In this document: piece by piece, positions 21,441 through 31,264 of the stretch
Position numbering within the stretch: position 1 is the first letter of the stretch
Layout of the letters: each line of letters starts with the position of its first letter
Origin: Epiperipatus broadwayi
Lineage: Eukaryota > Onychophora > Udeonychophora > Euonychophora > Peripatidae
Direction of reading: 5' to 3'
Assembly: GCA_028023455.1 (NCBI GenBank)
Contig: JAQFVV010012446.1
Span: 928,001-992,000 of the forward strand
Length of the DNA stretch: 64,000 bases
The notes under the pieces: generated by a model
Told to the model about the DNA's origin: nothing
Database searches by the model: none
Seen by the model: the letters and a program-made list of their open reading frames with translations, nothing else
Made by a program: the position numbers and the translations under genes

Positions 21441-21950
21441 TGTGAATTCCGGGTCCACACAATAATACAAACTATTAAGGGCAGGAAAAACAAATTTTCC
21501 ACTTTCTAAATCTAAATCAAATGATGTAATTCCGTAGGCTCCTAACCGCTTTCGTTCTCGCAATAATTGTTCCTCTTTAGAAAATTGTCCCACTGATGTG
21601 GAAGATTGAAAAGGTTCCAAAAGCGGTCTCCAAATTAACCACTGCCCTTCATTTTCATTGTTTTCATCAATACTGGACGTTTCACTAGGAATATCTATAT
21701 ATAATATTGTATTTTCTCTGCCACCTGGTAAAATACCTAAAAAATACAAACGTGTCCGTTTACCCAAATCAGAATGAATAGTTCGAAAAACAAACGTATG
21801 TGGAAGTCTATTGGCTAATGAAATTTGTAAACGTCGGTTTTCCTTCACAGCCTGCCTTAATTCTGTCCACGTTTTATATTTTGGTAAATCGTTTGTTGAA
21901 TATGGTGATGATTCATTTGCTAAAGGAGGCGATATGTCACATTCCATCAT
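21441..21950 (-). CDS. dipeptidyl peptidase 8/9-like, N-terminal exon
   Basis: Encodes 170 residues matching the N-terminal region of cytosolic prolyl peptidases DPP8/DPP9, S9B serine proteases that remove N-terminal X-Pro dipeptides. Recognisable blocks are KTWTELRQAVKENRR, LPHTFVFRT, RTRLYFLG, GGRENTILYIDIP, WRPLLEPFQ and SKEEQLLRERKRLGAYGITS (the very conserved E-loop region), ending SLYYCVD. Full proteins are about 850-900 residues, so this is roughly the first fifth; the propeller remainder and the catalytic Ser-Asp-His domain are not in the window. The exon ends in phase 0 at a consensus donor (ACA|GTAAGT, GT at 21440-21439). I placed the start at the tandem ATG (21950/21947). The frame stays open upstream, and an acceptor candidate with a T12 tract lies just before 21979; another possible acceptor ends at 21920. 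So this is either the first coding exon or an internal one. It is the only host coding sequence I can support. Confidence 0.85.
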
Positions 21951-22034
21951 GAAAAAAATGTAAATTGTCTTTTTATAATCTATATTAAAAAAAAAAAGAC
22001 TGTACTTTTGTATATGTGTGCAAATATGGATCAT

Positions 22035-22051
22035 GTGTGTGTGTGTGTGTC
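22035..22051 (+). repeat. (GT)n microsatellite
   Basis: Short GT run just upstream (minus-strand sense) of the peptidase exon. Confidence 0.8.
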
Positions 22052-22243
22052 TGCAACATTACATCTAAATTATACAATAAACATTTTGCATACCAAATAT
22101 ATCTACGTAATTTTATTATACATAAAAGATATATAAAGAGGGGAGGGTGTGACTAAATCTCAAGATTAACATCTCTCTTTAATAAAGTCAAAAATAAGAT
22201 ATGTTCATGAAGAATGTAAAGAATTAATGTTATTTTACATTTC

Positions 22244-22299
22244 TCTTAAGACTAAAATCTTAATTAGAAACTTCTCTTAAGACTAAAATCTTAATTAGA
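22244..22299 (+). repeat. 28-bp exact tandem duplication
   Basis: The block CTTCTCTTAAGACTAAAATC plus TTAATTAGA appears twice back to back, with only the last base differing. The position is upstream of the peptidase exon on the minus strand. Confidence 0.85.
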
Positions 22300-22601
22300 A
22301 GCTAAAACAAATTGTGAACAATTAAAAAATATTTAATTCCACAGAATTCATTATTATATATATTAATTCTAATATTCTCGCAGATAAATGATGAATTCAT
22401 AGTGTGTATATATTAATGTTCATGAGAAATGACATGGAAGTAGTATATTTTTCATTTTTGTCTGACGACCGAATATTGAATTAAAAGCTAAAATAAAATT
22501 GTAGACAAGAATAACTATTTAGTTCCAATGAATTCATTAACAATATTCATTATTTATGTATTTAGCATATGGTACATTAAACTTCAACACCAACAGTTAT
22601 T

Positions 22602-22743
22602 AACCAATCAACAGCTGATTCCAAGTTAGGAAGAGCAAAAAGACCAACAGGGGTCTGGTAAATTGGAAACTTAACCAATCAACAGCTGATTCCAAGTTAG
22701 GAAGAGCAAAAAGACCAACAGGGGTCTGGTAAATTGGAAACTT
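22602..22743 (+). repeat. 71-bp perfect tandem duplication
   Basis: The unit 22602-22672 (starting AACCAATCAACAGCTG, ending TTGGAAACTT) is repeated without a change at 22673-22743. The absence of any difference means a very recent duplication, or an assembly artefact. Confidence 0.92.
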
Positions 22744-23090
22744 CTTGAAAATATTTACCATAGTTTGTGGTCTTCCAGACACAGGTTGGAGTCCATAAAT
22801 TCCCACTTGTGCAACATATAATGACATCTACCCTGGCCTGTTCTGATTCTGTTAATCCTCGATCAGAATTTTCTTGGGAGAAACCAGGTAATCGGAGAGT
22901 AGGTTTAGCCATTATAGTGTGATTATTAATACCGGAGCTATTCCAGTCATATGTCCACATGCTGTTGATATCCAATGTGGGTGGCTGCTGAGACTTACAA
23001 GTAAGCCAGAAAAAGTCTGAAGTTTGGAGATTGATCAGAATGAGATTGAGTTCCAACCTGCATCTGAGGTTAGCTGGAGGGATACTTGAA
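22744..23090. other. higher-GC unannotated segment
   Basis: This segment is clearly less AT-rich than its flanks and stays open on the minus strand for about 119 codons (22697-23056). The predicted peptide shows no family I recognise, and no good splice sites delimit it. It may be an unrecognised repeat, a transcript-derived insert or a lineage-specific exon. Confidence 0.3.
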
Positions 23091-23550
23091 GATACAGATA
23101 GACATTTTATTGGTATTGATTAAAGAATGCCAGACCCAATGTGCAAGGTTTCATATATCCACAAGATATTACTTCTACATCATACTAGACAGCAGTAATC
23201 AGCAACAGTTAACAAATACGAATCCAGAAGTTCTAAGGATGTCAGCATTAGAACCTCAGATGAATAAAAAGAAATTAAAATATTTCATACACATCTAGTA
23301 ACAAAAAAACACTCATGTCAACATGCAGTTTTATGCACAAAGGCATATTATCTCAGCATACTATTATAAAAAAATAATGTAATGTTGACATATCAACTGC
23401 AAACTTGGTATTAATAATATTTAAAGTACGCTTAAAAAAGTTAACATATACAATAAACCAATATACAATCTTCATATATTAGCTGATTAATTAATAGCAA
23501 AAGTTGGCCTAAACTAAGTCTCGAATACTCAAAATAAAAGAGTTAAAAAA

Positions 23551-24231
23551 GGCAAAACTCTCCATACAGTATTGCCACCCTGTGCCAACCAGAGTACTCA
23601 ATGGATGCCAGAAGGCTTGTTCATATAATCCCTACTAGTGCTTACTCATCCAATATCCCCAGACTAGTTTCTGGCTTGTGGCCTTCATCAGTGAGAAGCC
23701 TTGGATCTGAGAGCACTGCACCTAGACCTTAGGATATAAGGCAACCCTCCAGCAGCCACCTTTATCTCTATTTAACTACAAAACTATAAGAATGAAATTG
23801 AAAACACAATATTTTCAATCTAAGCTCAATAGCTTATATAGTCATATGGGTCTGAACTCAGTTCAGCACCCATACCTTTTGGTGTCTTTGGCTCTTTAAC
23901 GATAGCCACCACGATGCTATTAGGCAGGATTGGTGTTCCAACCACTAAACATCACACGATCATCTCTTATATTAGCACATAACTGTTGTTAAACAAGGCA
24001 CAACTCCCCATACAGTATTGTCACCCCAAAGGCCATAAGCCAGAAACTAGTCTGGGGATATTGGACGAGTAGGCACTAGATCGGGATTTTATGCACAAAC
24101 CTTCTGGCATCCATTGATTACTCTGGTTGGAACAGGATGGCAGTACTGTATGGAGAGTTTTGCCTTAGTTTAATAACAATTATGTGCTAGTGTAAGAGAT
24201 GGTGATCATGTGATATTTAGTAGTTTAATAC
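23551..24231. mobile_element. hammerhead repeat, >1 unit plus inverted arm
   Basis: Reversed orientation first. A full unit begins at GGCAAAACTCTCC (23551), contains an intact ribozyme, reaches the unit terminus (ACTAAACATCACACGATC) and re-enters the same start motif at 23998 (GGCACAACTCCCC). This gives a tandem period of about 447 bp. It then switches at about 24023 to a sense 3' arm. Flanks AAGAGTTA(A/T)AAAA at 23538-23550 and 24232-24244 look like a target duplication. Confidence 0.85.
23637..23717 (-). ncRNA. hammerhead ribozyme, type I, intact core
   Basis: Minus strand: CUGAUGA (23685-23691), stem II GGC-CACAA-GCC, GAAAC (23667-23671), UAGUC, with cut between 23662 and 23661. Proximal stem I is UGGGGA with UUCUCA (one extra G-U compared with sisters, still paired). 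The distal stems UUGGAU/AUCCAA and GCACU/AGUGC are intact. Confidence 0.82.
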
Positions 24232-24362
24232 AAGAGTTATAAAATATCTGAGAATGTCACTTATAATAAAATTTTTATCCTAATGTCTCCTAGATATTGT
24301 CTTTCCATTTCATCATCAATTTTCAACACATCTATGTAAGGTCAAATATAGGTATAATTTTA

Positions 24363-26420
24363 ACATTCATCATCATTTTCAACTACTATCGATTCACTAT
24401 AGGATGAAGGTATCTCCAAGTTCAATCTAGTTTCTCTGACATCTACCCTTTCTTCTCCACACCATATTAGTAAACTTCCTTACTTCATTCAATCATTTCA
24501 CATGTGATATCTTTATAGGTCTTTTGCAATCCTGGAATCTGGTTTGGGATTTCAACGTCCAGCTCAGTTCCACTTCAGGCTCTTCATTCTTTCAGTGATG
24601 TCAATATCTGTTTATTCTCTCATCCATATATTTCATTTTCTATACCATCTCATTACTCCCAACATATATCTCCTTATTTTGTTGAGTGGTCTGAAATCTC
24701 TATATTGCTGTTCTGTTAAGGGTCCAAGTCTTCTCAAACACATAGGCATATTTCCTTTTAATTTCAAATTGTTTCTACGAAAGACCCTCCAATAGTTTGA
24801 CCAAGATATTTGCTGCATTTGCTAACGTCTTCTAATTCATCACTATCAATTGATCTTTATTTTCTTGTTTTGAAAAAATTAAATGAACGTTACTTGGCAT
24901 TATCTCTAGTCCCACTTTTCTACTTCCATTTTATGATAACTCTTGCAACATTTTCGGAAGCTCTGAATCATTCATTATTTGCAAGAACAATTACAGAATT
25001 TGCAAAATCTAATTGATTTCAACAATCTCCAATCATTTTTAATCCTTTAGCTTCCCATTTTAAAACACAAACTACTACTTGTAAAATTGATGTAATAAGT
25101 TTCGGAGATATGGAATCACTCTGATGCGCACTCTTTTCAATGTCAATCTTCTTAGTACAACTACGTAATTTAATCATAGATATTGCATATTCATAAATAT
25201 TCTTCAGAGGATGACAATATCCAGTGTCTATACCTTGATGAACCAATGCTTTAATCATAAAAGAAATGCTTATATATTCAAATGCCTTTGCATAATCCAC
25301 AAATCCAAAATATAATGGTAACACATGTTCACGGGTCTTTTCTATAATTTCTCTCAATACTTGGATGTAATCCAGTGTTAAAACCTTTAAATCCTGCTTG
25401 TTCTTTTACTCGATTAAAATCCAAAATTTGCTCTAAACGAGTTGTAATTACCTTGGTAAAAATTTGATATAAAACTAATACTAATAGATCTGAAATTACT
25501 AACATTTTCCTTAGCACCTTTTTTTAAATATCAAAATTACTAATCACATTCTTCCAATAATCTAATACATGTTAATCATTTAGGCATTTGGTATATAACT
25601 TTGCCAACAATTTTTCTATTTCTTCACCTGCTTCTTTTAAGTTGTCAATTCCAACATTATGGGAAGCTACCCTTTTTCACAGATTTAATCGTCCCACTTT
25701 AAAATATTGGGCAATTGAAATGTAGTAATTGTAGGGAATACTTTTTCTTGTTCTTTATTGCTGTATAATTCTTCATAGAATTTTTCCACACATTTCGTAA
25801 TATCATCTCTTTTTTGTAATAGTTTCATCTTTCCTTCTTATTGTTTGAAATAAGTTTTCTACCAATTCTAAGATGTTACTTTTCCTTTTACTTCACAATT
25901 ATATTTTCTTATATCGTTATTATTTTTTGTGCCACTTTACTAAATTCTAAATATTCAATTCTTCTTAATGGGTCATTTTTATATACTTTTGTATTATTTC
26001 TTTTCCTCATACAATGTCTTACGCTTTTGAGACTTATTCTTTTCAAAAGCTTCCCTTGCTATTTCACAATTATATTTTCTTATGGCATTATTAATTATCT
26101 TTTTGTACCACTTTACTAAACTCTAGGTATTCTTAATGGATATTTTTTATATACTTTCATGTTATTTCTTCTTTTTATACATTGTCTTGTCTCAGAAGAA
26201 AATTTCCTGACAAAATGCTACTTTCTTCTCCCAGCTATCTTTGTTGCAATATATTATATCTGTTATCTCCCTACTGATTTCATTCAAATCTAAACCATTT
26301 TTAAAATCTATTAATATTTTAAAACGATTTACAAAATTCTAATTTAAATTCGCTGCATTGTTTCTGAAAGTTAGGAATGACAACTGAAAATATGATTTTC
26401 TTAATAACTGTTTTCATTAC
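24363..26420 (-). pseudogene. RTE-type LINE, degenerate reversed copy
   Basis: Minus-strand fragments match the RTE element at 41.7-44.6 kb. QIFTKVITTRLEQILD and EQAGFKGF (25329-25517) are followed by FGFVDYAKAFEYISI and DSISPKL (25019-25357), equivalent to RT motifs A and B. LKGNMPMCLRR and RRYMLGV (24633-24818) correspond to the region after the RT domain. The 3' end carries a short CATCATCAT run (24363-24378), the complement of the (GAT)n tail. The motif C FADD stretch is not in an open frame. Many frameshifts and stops make it inactive. The 5' half (endonuclease) is not recognisable beyond about 26420. Confidence 0.85.
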
Positions 26421-26429
26421 AATTAAATA

Positions 26430-27300
26430 TATTTAAATGATGTACCTTTTTTTCTCTCTTCTTTATTTTCAATTTTAAAAACTCTTTTCATTTCTTTTGA
26501 AAATTTATTTAAGTGCATTAGATTTACTTAAAGCATTAGAAGAGTTTAAGCATGTCTTTTTTTGTTCTTCAGGCAATTTCCATTAACGTCTTTTGAAAAG
26601 TCTCTTTTAATTAAAATACTGTGAGCCTTCTAACTGCATTACATTCTTTTCCAAATGATTTTTAAAAAAATTAGAAATATAATTAGAAAAAAAAATTAAA
26701 ATTTTCTAAGCATAATAAAATTTTTTGTAAATTTCCTTTTATTCCTATTTTAATTTTAAAATGACATTTTTGTATTTACATACAATATACATAAACATTA
26801 AACACCTGAAGCTAAACTAGTCAATAAAATAATCGAGAATTACTCCAAATTCATAACTAAACTAGACTAGCCAAAAAAATAAACTCTTAAACCCAACCAA
26901 TGGTTTTACTGCTACAAGCAGACTTCTCAAATATCAATGATTAAAACATAACAAATTTATACTACATATTATCCATAATTTCCATTTATAACCGGCACAC
27001 CCTTAATATTAGAAGAACTTCACAATCATAAATTTTTAATAAAGGTTATATAATTCTTCTTTTAATTTCATTTCTCTGTGCAATTAACCTGTTTAAAGAT
27101 TCTTTTAATATTAAGCATGTGAGATGTAAGTGGGAATTGTGGGTAATATGTAGTATAAATTTGATATGATTTAGTCCTTTAAACTTGATAAGTCTTCTTA
27201 TAGCAGTGAAACCATTGGTTCTGTTTTAGATTTTATTTCTTTGGCTTGCCTGATTTAGTTGTGAATTTAGCTTATTTTCGATACAATATATATGTATAAA
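26430..27300. other. AT-rich DNA, nothing recognised
   Basis: No supported feature. An RTE 5' remnant could extend into it. Confidence 0.4.
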
Positions 27301-27336
27301 ATAGAAATTCATTTAACACTACAATACTAGTTAAAA

Positions 27337-27972
27337 CCGGCAAAACTCACTATATATATTGCCACACACAACAAGCTAGAGTAATCAATGGATGCCAGAA
27401 GGCTTGTGCATAAAATCCCCATCTAGTGCCTACTGATCCAATATCCCCAGACTAGTTTCTAGCATATGGCCTTCGTCAGTGAGGAGCCTTGGATCTGAGA
27501 GCACTGCACCTAGATCTTAGGATCTAATGCAACCCTCCAGCAACCATCTTTTATCTCCATTTAACTACAAAACTAGGAGTCTTAAATTGAAAACACCTTA
27601 ATTTCAATCCAAGCCCATTAGCTTATATAGTCATATGGGTCTGAACCCAGTTCAGTACCCATACCTTTTGGTGTCTTTGGTTCTTTAGTAACCATAGCCA
27701 CCACTATCCTATTAAGCAGGATTGGTTTTAAGCCAATAAACATCACATGACCACCACCTCTTATGCTTGTGTATTACTGTTGTTAAAACAGGCAAAACTC
27801 ACTATATTGGATGAGTAGGCATTAGATGGGGATTTTATGCATAAGCTTTCTGGCATCCATTGATTACTCTAGCTTGTTGTGTGTGGCAATATATATAGTG
27901 AGTTTTTGCCTGTTTTAACAACAGTAATACACAAGCATAAGAGGTGGTGGTCATGTGATGTTTATTGCCTTA
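27337..27972. mobile_element. hammerhead repeat nested in hairpin, >1 unit
   Basis: Flanked by a 19-bp duplication ACTACAATACTAG(T/C)TAAAA (27318-27336 and 27973-27991). A reversed unit starts at GGCAAAACTC (27339), contains an intact ribozyme and the unit terminus, and the same start motif recurs at 27791, for a period of about 452 bp. It then switches to the sense 3' arm near 27806. Confidence 0.85.
27425..27505 (-). ncRNA. hammerhead ribozyme, type I, intact core
   Basis: Minus strand: CUGACGA (27473-27479), stem II GGC-CAUAU-GCU (G-C, C-G and one G-U), GAAAC (27455-27459), UAGUC, cut between 27450 and 27449. Proximal stem I UGGGGA/UCCUCA and distal UUGGAU/AUCCAA and GCACU/AGUGC pair fully. 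Confidence 0.82.
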
Positions 27973-28440
27973 ACTACAATACTAGCTAAAATTTTATTAA
28001 AATTCTTCCACAGCCATGGTTTCATCTATAAACAAATAGACCTTCTCAAGTGAAATTCAACTACATATATATACAAAACATAAGTCTTTCATTATTCATT
28101 TCAAAAACCAACTTCCTTCAACATCAAAGGATGTCTTCATGAGATTGATGGCCTTACGATGTTAAAGGAAGTTGGTTTTTGAAATGAATGATGGGAAGAC
28201 TATTTTGTTTTGTATATGTGTTGTATGTTTAGTTGAATTTCACTTGAGGTCTATTTGTTAATAGATGAAACCATGGTTGTGGAAGAATTTTAATAAAATT
28301 TTGTTGTTTTGGCTAGTATTGTAGTGTTAGATGAATTTATATTTTATTTTTTAATCGCTAGTATAGCATTAGACAGTGTTTAATATAAGTGTGTTAAAAT
28401 GTTTTAATTATGTATTAAATTGTTTTTCTTCACTAGTAAA

Positions 28441-28872
28441 AATTGTAATTATAAATATGCGACTTTTTCGCATGCAACACAGGTATGCATACAACAGGAT
28501 TACAAATAAATATGAAGGAACATCAGTATTCTGGAACCACCAAGCAGCTACAGGCCATGTATTCGAACCCAGTTCTGCCCAAATAATTTGTACAGAGAAG
28601 AGTGATGCCAAAAGAAAAGTTAAAGAAGCTTTTTACGTAGCAAATGATCTCAGTGCCATTAATAGAAGAGAGCATGTGTTGCTCTCTCCAAACAATGGAC
28701 TAACTAATTAAAAAAAAAAAAAAATTCAAACTCATTTGCAGTCTTCATTCACGAAGCTATGAGTATGAGATTCGAACATTAAATCTCGAAAGTGCTAAGC
28801 AGACCTATTATACATTATAGTATAATTATAGCTTCACCAACGCATGCGAAAAAAGTCGCATATTTATAATTC
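28441..28872 (+). pseudogene. Penelope-like GIY-YIG fragment between inverted repeats
   Basis: The open frame ending at 28711 contains SVFWNHQAATGHVF, then AQIICTEKSDAKRKVKEAFY, then AINRREHVLLSP. The spacing H...TGH.F, KRK.KEAF, N(R)....LSP is that of the C-terminal GIY-YIG endonuclease of Penelope-like retroelements (typical TGH..., KRR..EAL/I, N...G..L). The N-terminal GIY and YIG motifs and all of the RT are absent. The segment is flanked by inverted repeats of about 26 bp (28449-28474 and 28843-28870), each itself containing the small palindrome ATGCGA...TCGCAT. Terminal repeats in inverted orientation are known for Penelope-like elements, so this may be a deleted element that kept its termini. 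Confidence 0.6.
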
Positions 28873-28889
28873 AATTATGTATATAAAAA

Positions 28890-29515
28890 AAAAAAAATTA
28901 CTTTTTTTTAATATATTATCTATTGATACATAACATTCATTATTATCCATGGATCCACATTCACCAGGAACATCTTGGAACCAAATACCATCCTAATATA
29001 TAAACAAATCTACATGCATGAAACTAAAACACTTATATAGATTTATTTAATATAATTTTTGAATGTTATGTATTGTTTATTTATAATCACACTGCTAATA
29101 AAGATACAACTCTTTCATTAGGTTTAGTATAAATAAAATAAGAAAAAATAAATATTACAAAAGATATACAAAAGCTTTTAATAATGATTTTAAAAATAAC
29201 CAAATTGTTAATAAAAAAATATCAACAGATAAAATTTGATTATGCTTGAATAATATACAAGTAGAAACAGACAATATATGTTATTTTGTAGTTTCAAAAA
29301 AAAAAAAATCTTTTATTTACAATAAAATAAGTTATATCTTTTCTTTTGTTAAATGACACAATAAAAAGTTATAAATCAGGCAGCTGGTATTTCTTTTATC
29401 CTTACAGGAGAATATCCCTTTTATGCATTACTATTATAATAGTATAATATGTGATGCAATATGGCTACTCCTTTATCAGAAAGTCAGGAATCTCTTAGCC
29501 AATATGTCCAGAAAA
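28890..29515. other. AT-rich DNA, nothing recognised
   Basis: Poly-A runs and short frames only. Confidence 0.4.
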
Positions 29516-29521
29516 ACTACA

Positions 29522-29775
29522 TTTATGCCATCTAGTGTAAGCTTTAAGAATCAATAGATGCAAGACAGTAGTGCTTAATAAATTCTATTCTGTGCATTAG
29601 ATCCAAAAGATCCAGGTACACTTCTTCCAGATACAAAGTTCCTCAGCCGTAAATTAGAAACTAGTCTAGGGTTATTACATAGGACAGCAGGATAGAGACT
29701 TATTAAATATCACCATCCAATGTCTAATGATTAACAAAACTTATACTAGATGGCACAACTGTTATAAAAGAAATA
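29522..29775 (+). mobile_element. highly diverged hammerhead repeat
   Basis: Recognised by TAGTGTAAGC, GATCCAGGTACAC, the ribozyme 3' part AGAAACTAGTCTAGGG (about 29655) and a final CTAGATGGCACAACTG. The CUGANGA box is deleted (CCTCAGCCGTAAATTAGAAAC), so no cleavage is expected. It runs directly into the LINE 3' end at 29780. Confidence 0.6.
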
Positions 29776-29779
29776 AACA

Positions 29780-30245
29780 GAATATTAGGTGCAAGATAAT
29801 ATATGATAATTAGTAAGAAAAGTAGTTTATTGTTTAAGGCTCAAACAGGATCTTTAGCAACAAGAGAATATACATGTAAGTGGAAAAATATTGATTTAGT
29901 CTGTAAATTATGTAAGGAAGGAATAGAAATTATTAGTCATCTAGTAATTGAATGTAAATGCTTGAAAACAGAAAGGGCACATATAATGAAGTTATGGAAG
30001 AATAAATATGAAAAAAGTGAGTATACAGAAAGTGGATTATTGGTTTTTATGCTGGGTTTGGGAAAAGATAAGGGGGATTTAGATATAAAGGCCATAGAGT
30101 TGACAAAGATTATGTTGTGGAAATGGGATGGAGCAGAATAAGGGAAAACTTAGACTGGGGAATGGAAAATAAAGTGGCTAACAGGTTTTTCTGGGCACAA
30201 TTGTTGAGAGATTCTCGACTCTGTGTAAGGAGAATCTACAGTATA
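29780..30245 (+). pseudogene. LINE C-terminal zinc-finger fragment and 3' end
   Basis: The frame 29803-30141 encodes a C-terminal CCHC finger, CKLCKEGIEIISHLVIEC (C-x2-C-x8-H-x4-C), the type found after the RT domain in several LINE clades. It is followed by a hydrophobic stretch and a 3' untranslated region. The last 200 bases recur reversed at 14078-14290. The RT domain itself is missing, as in a typical 5'-truncated insertion. The clade cannot be fixed from this part. Confidence 0.7.
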
Positions 30246-30259
30246 TTACATCACATCAA

Positions 30260-30670
30260 CATTTTGTTAATAGGCTAGAGAATTAATTATATAAGTTGTC
30301 TAAATATAACTTCTTGGTCATCAAGAAATTATAAAATGAATAGATCTTTAGAAACTGAATCATTAAATAGATTTAAGATTTATACCATCTATTTTAGAAA
30401 CGACAAATTGGAATTCATTCAATATTGTCTAATAAATTTGTACAAAACAAATAGGGTCATCTTACTTTAAGAGTGTGCTGACAATTACAAGACTTCTGGA
30501 CTAGTTCATTCATTCAATGTAGTTAAGATTTTAATTTATTGACATCACTTTAATAGTATAGGTAAAATATTTTTAATTCAGTTTCCTATGATTCAGCAAC
30601 TTCTATTATCTAGCCAAAATTACCAGATTTGCCTTTTAAATTTTCGAAACTAGCAGATTTTATTATTATA
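30260..30670. other. AT-rich DNA, nothing recognised
   Basis: No supported feature. Confidence 0.4.
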
Positions 30671-30688
30671 ACATGTATGTAAATTTAT

Positions 30689-31250
30689 TAAAACAGGCAA
30701 AACTCTCCATACAGTAGTGCCACTCAGTGCAAGCCAGAGTAATCAATGGATGCCAAAAGACTTGTGCATAAAATCCCTATCTAGTGCCTACTCATCCAAT
30801 ATTCCCAGACTAGTTTTTGCCAGTTTTAATAACAGTTATGAGCAAGCATAAAAAATGGTGATCATGTGATGTATAGTGGTGGCTATGGTTATCAAAGAAC
30901 TAAAGACACCAAAAATGTGTTGGTACTGAAGCTTAGATTGAAAATGTGTTTTCAATTTTGTTCTCATAGTTTTGTAGTTAGGTAGAGAGAATAGGTGGCT
31001 TTCTGGAAGGTTGCATTATGTCCTAAGTTCTAGATGCAGTGCTCTCAGATCCAAGGCTCCTCACTGATGAAGGCCACAAGCTAGAAACTAGTCTGGGGAT
31101 ATTGGATGAGTAGGCGCTAGATGGGGATTTTATGCACAAGCCTTCTGGCATCCATTGATTACTCTGGCTTGCACTGAGTGGCACTACTGCATGGGGAGTT
31201 TTGCCTGTTTTAATAAGTTATGGGCAAGCATAAGAAATGGTAATCATGTG
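30689..31250. mobile_element. hammerhead repeat, inverted with full sense unit
   Basis: Flanked by an exact 12-bp duplication ATGTAAATTTAT (30677-30688 and 31251-31262). The reversed arm runs from GGCAAAACTC to CCCAGACTAG, i.e. it stops within a few bases of the ribozyme cleavage site. It then switches to a sense copy that starts in the 3' region, crosses the unit terminus (GATCATGTGATG) and continues into a full unit with an intact ribozyme. Confidence 0.87.
31038..31118 (+). ncRNA. hammerhead ribozyme, type I, intact core
   Basis: This is the reference copy. The distal stem is AGTGC (31038-31042) with GCGCT (31114-31118). AUCCAA (31049-31054) pairs with UUGGAU (31102-31107), and UCCUCA (31058-31063) pairs with UGGGGA (31094-31099). 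The core is CTGATGA (31064-31070). Stem II is GGC-CACAA-GCT and GAAAC is at 31084-31088. Stem III is the palindrome ACTAGT, too short to form its own hairpin, so a dimeric or tandem RNA may be the active form. The cut is after C31093. Confidence 0.83.
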
Positions 31251-31264
31251 ATGTAAATTTATGT

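Larger units (their letters stand above)
27305..28345. mobile_element. long hairpin element interrupted by a hammerhead repeat
   Basis: The hairpin arms are 27973-28140 and 28160-28345 (complementary through AAATTTTATTAAAATTCTTCC and CATGGTTTCATCTAT, and AACCAACTTCCTT close to the loop). The true outer left end, ATTCATTTAACACTACAATA, lies at 27308-27325. It was separated from the rest when the hammerhead repeat inserted at 27337-27972. The right end mirrors it (TATTGTAGTGTTAGATGAAT). The insertion history is therefore hairpin first, repeat second. Confidence 0.8.

Noticed and set aside
25841-26119. 92-codon hydrophobic plus frame (possible membrane protein)
   Set aside because: It is the antisense of the degraded RTE copy. 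T-rich antisense DNA yields hydrophobic frames by chance.
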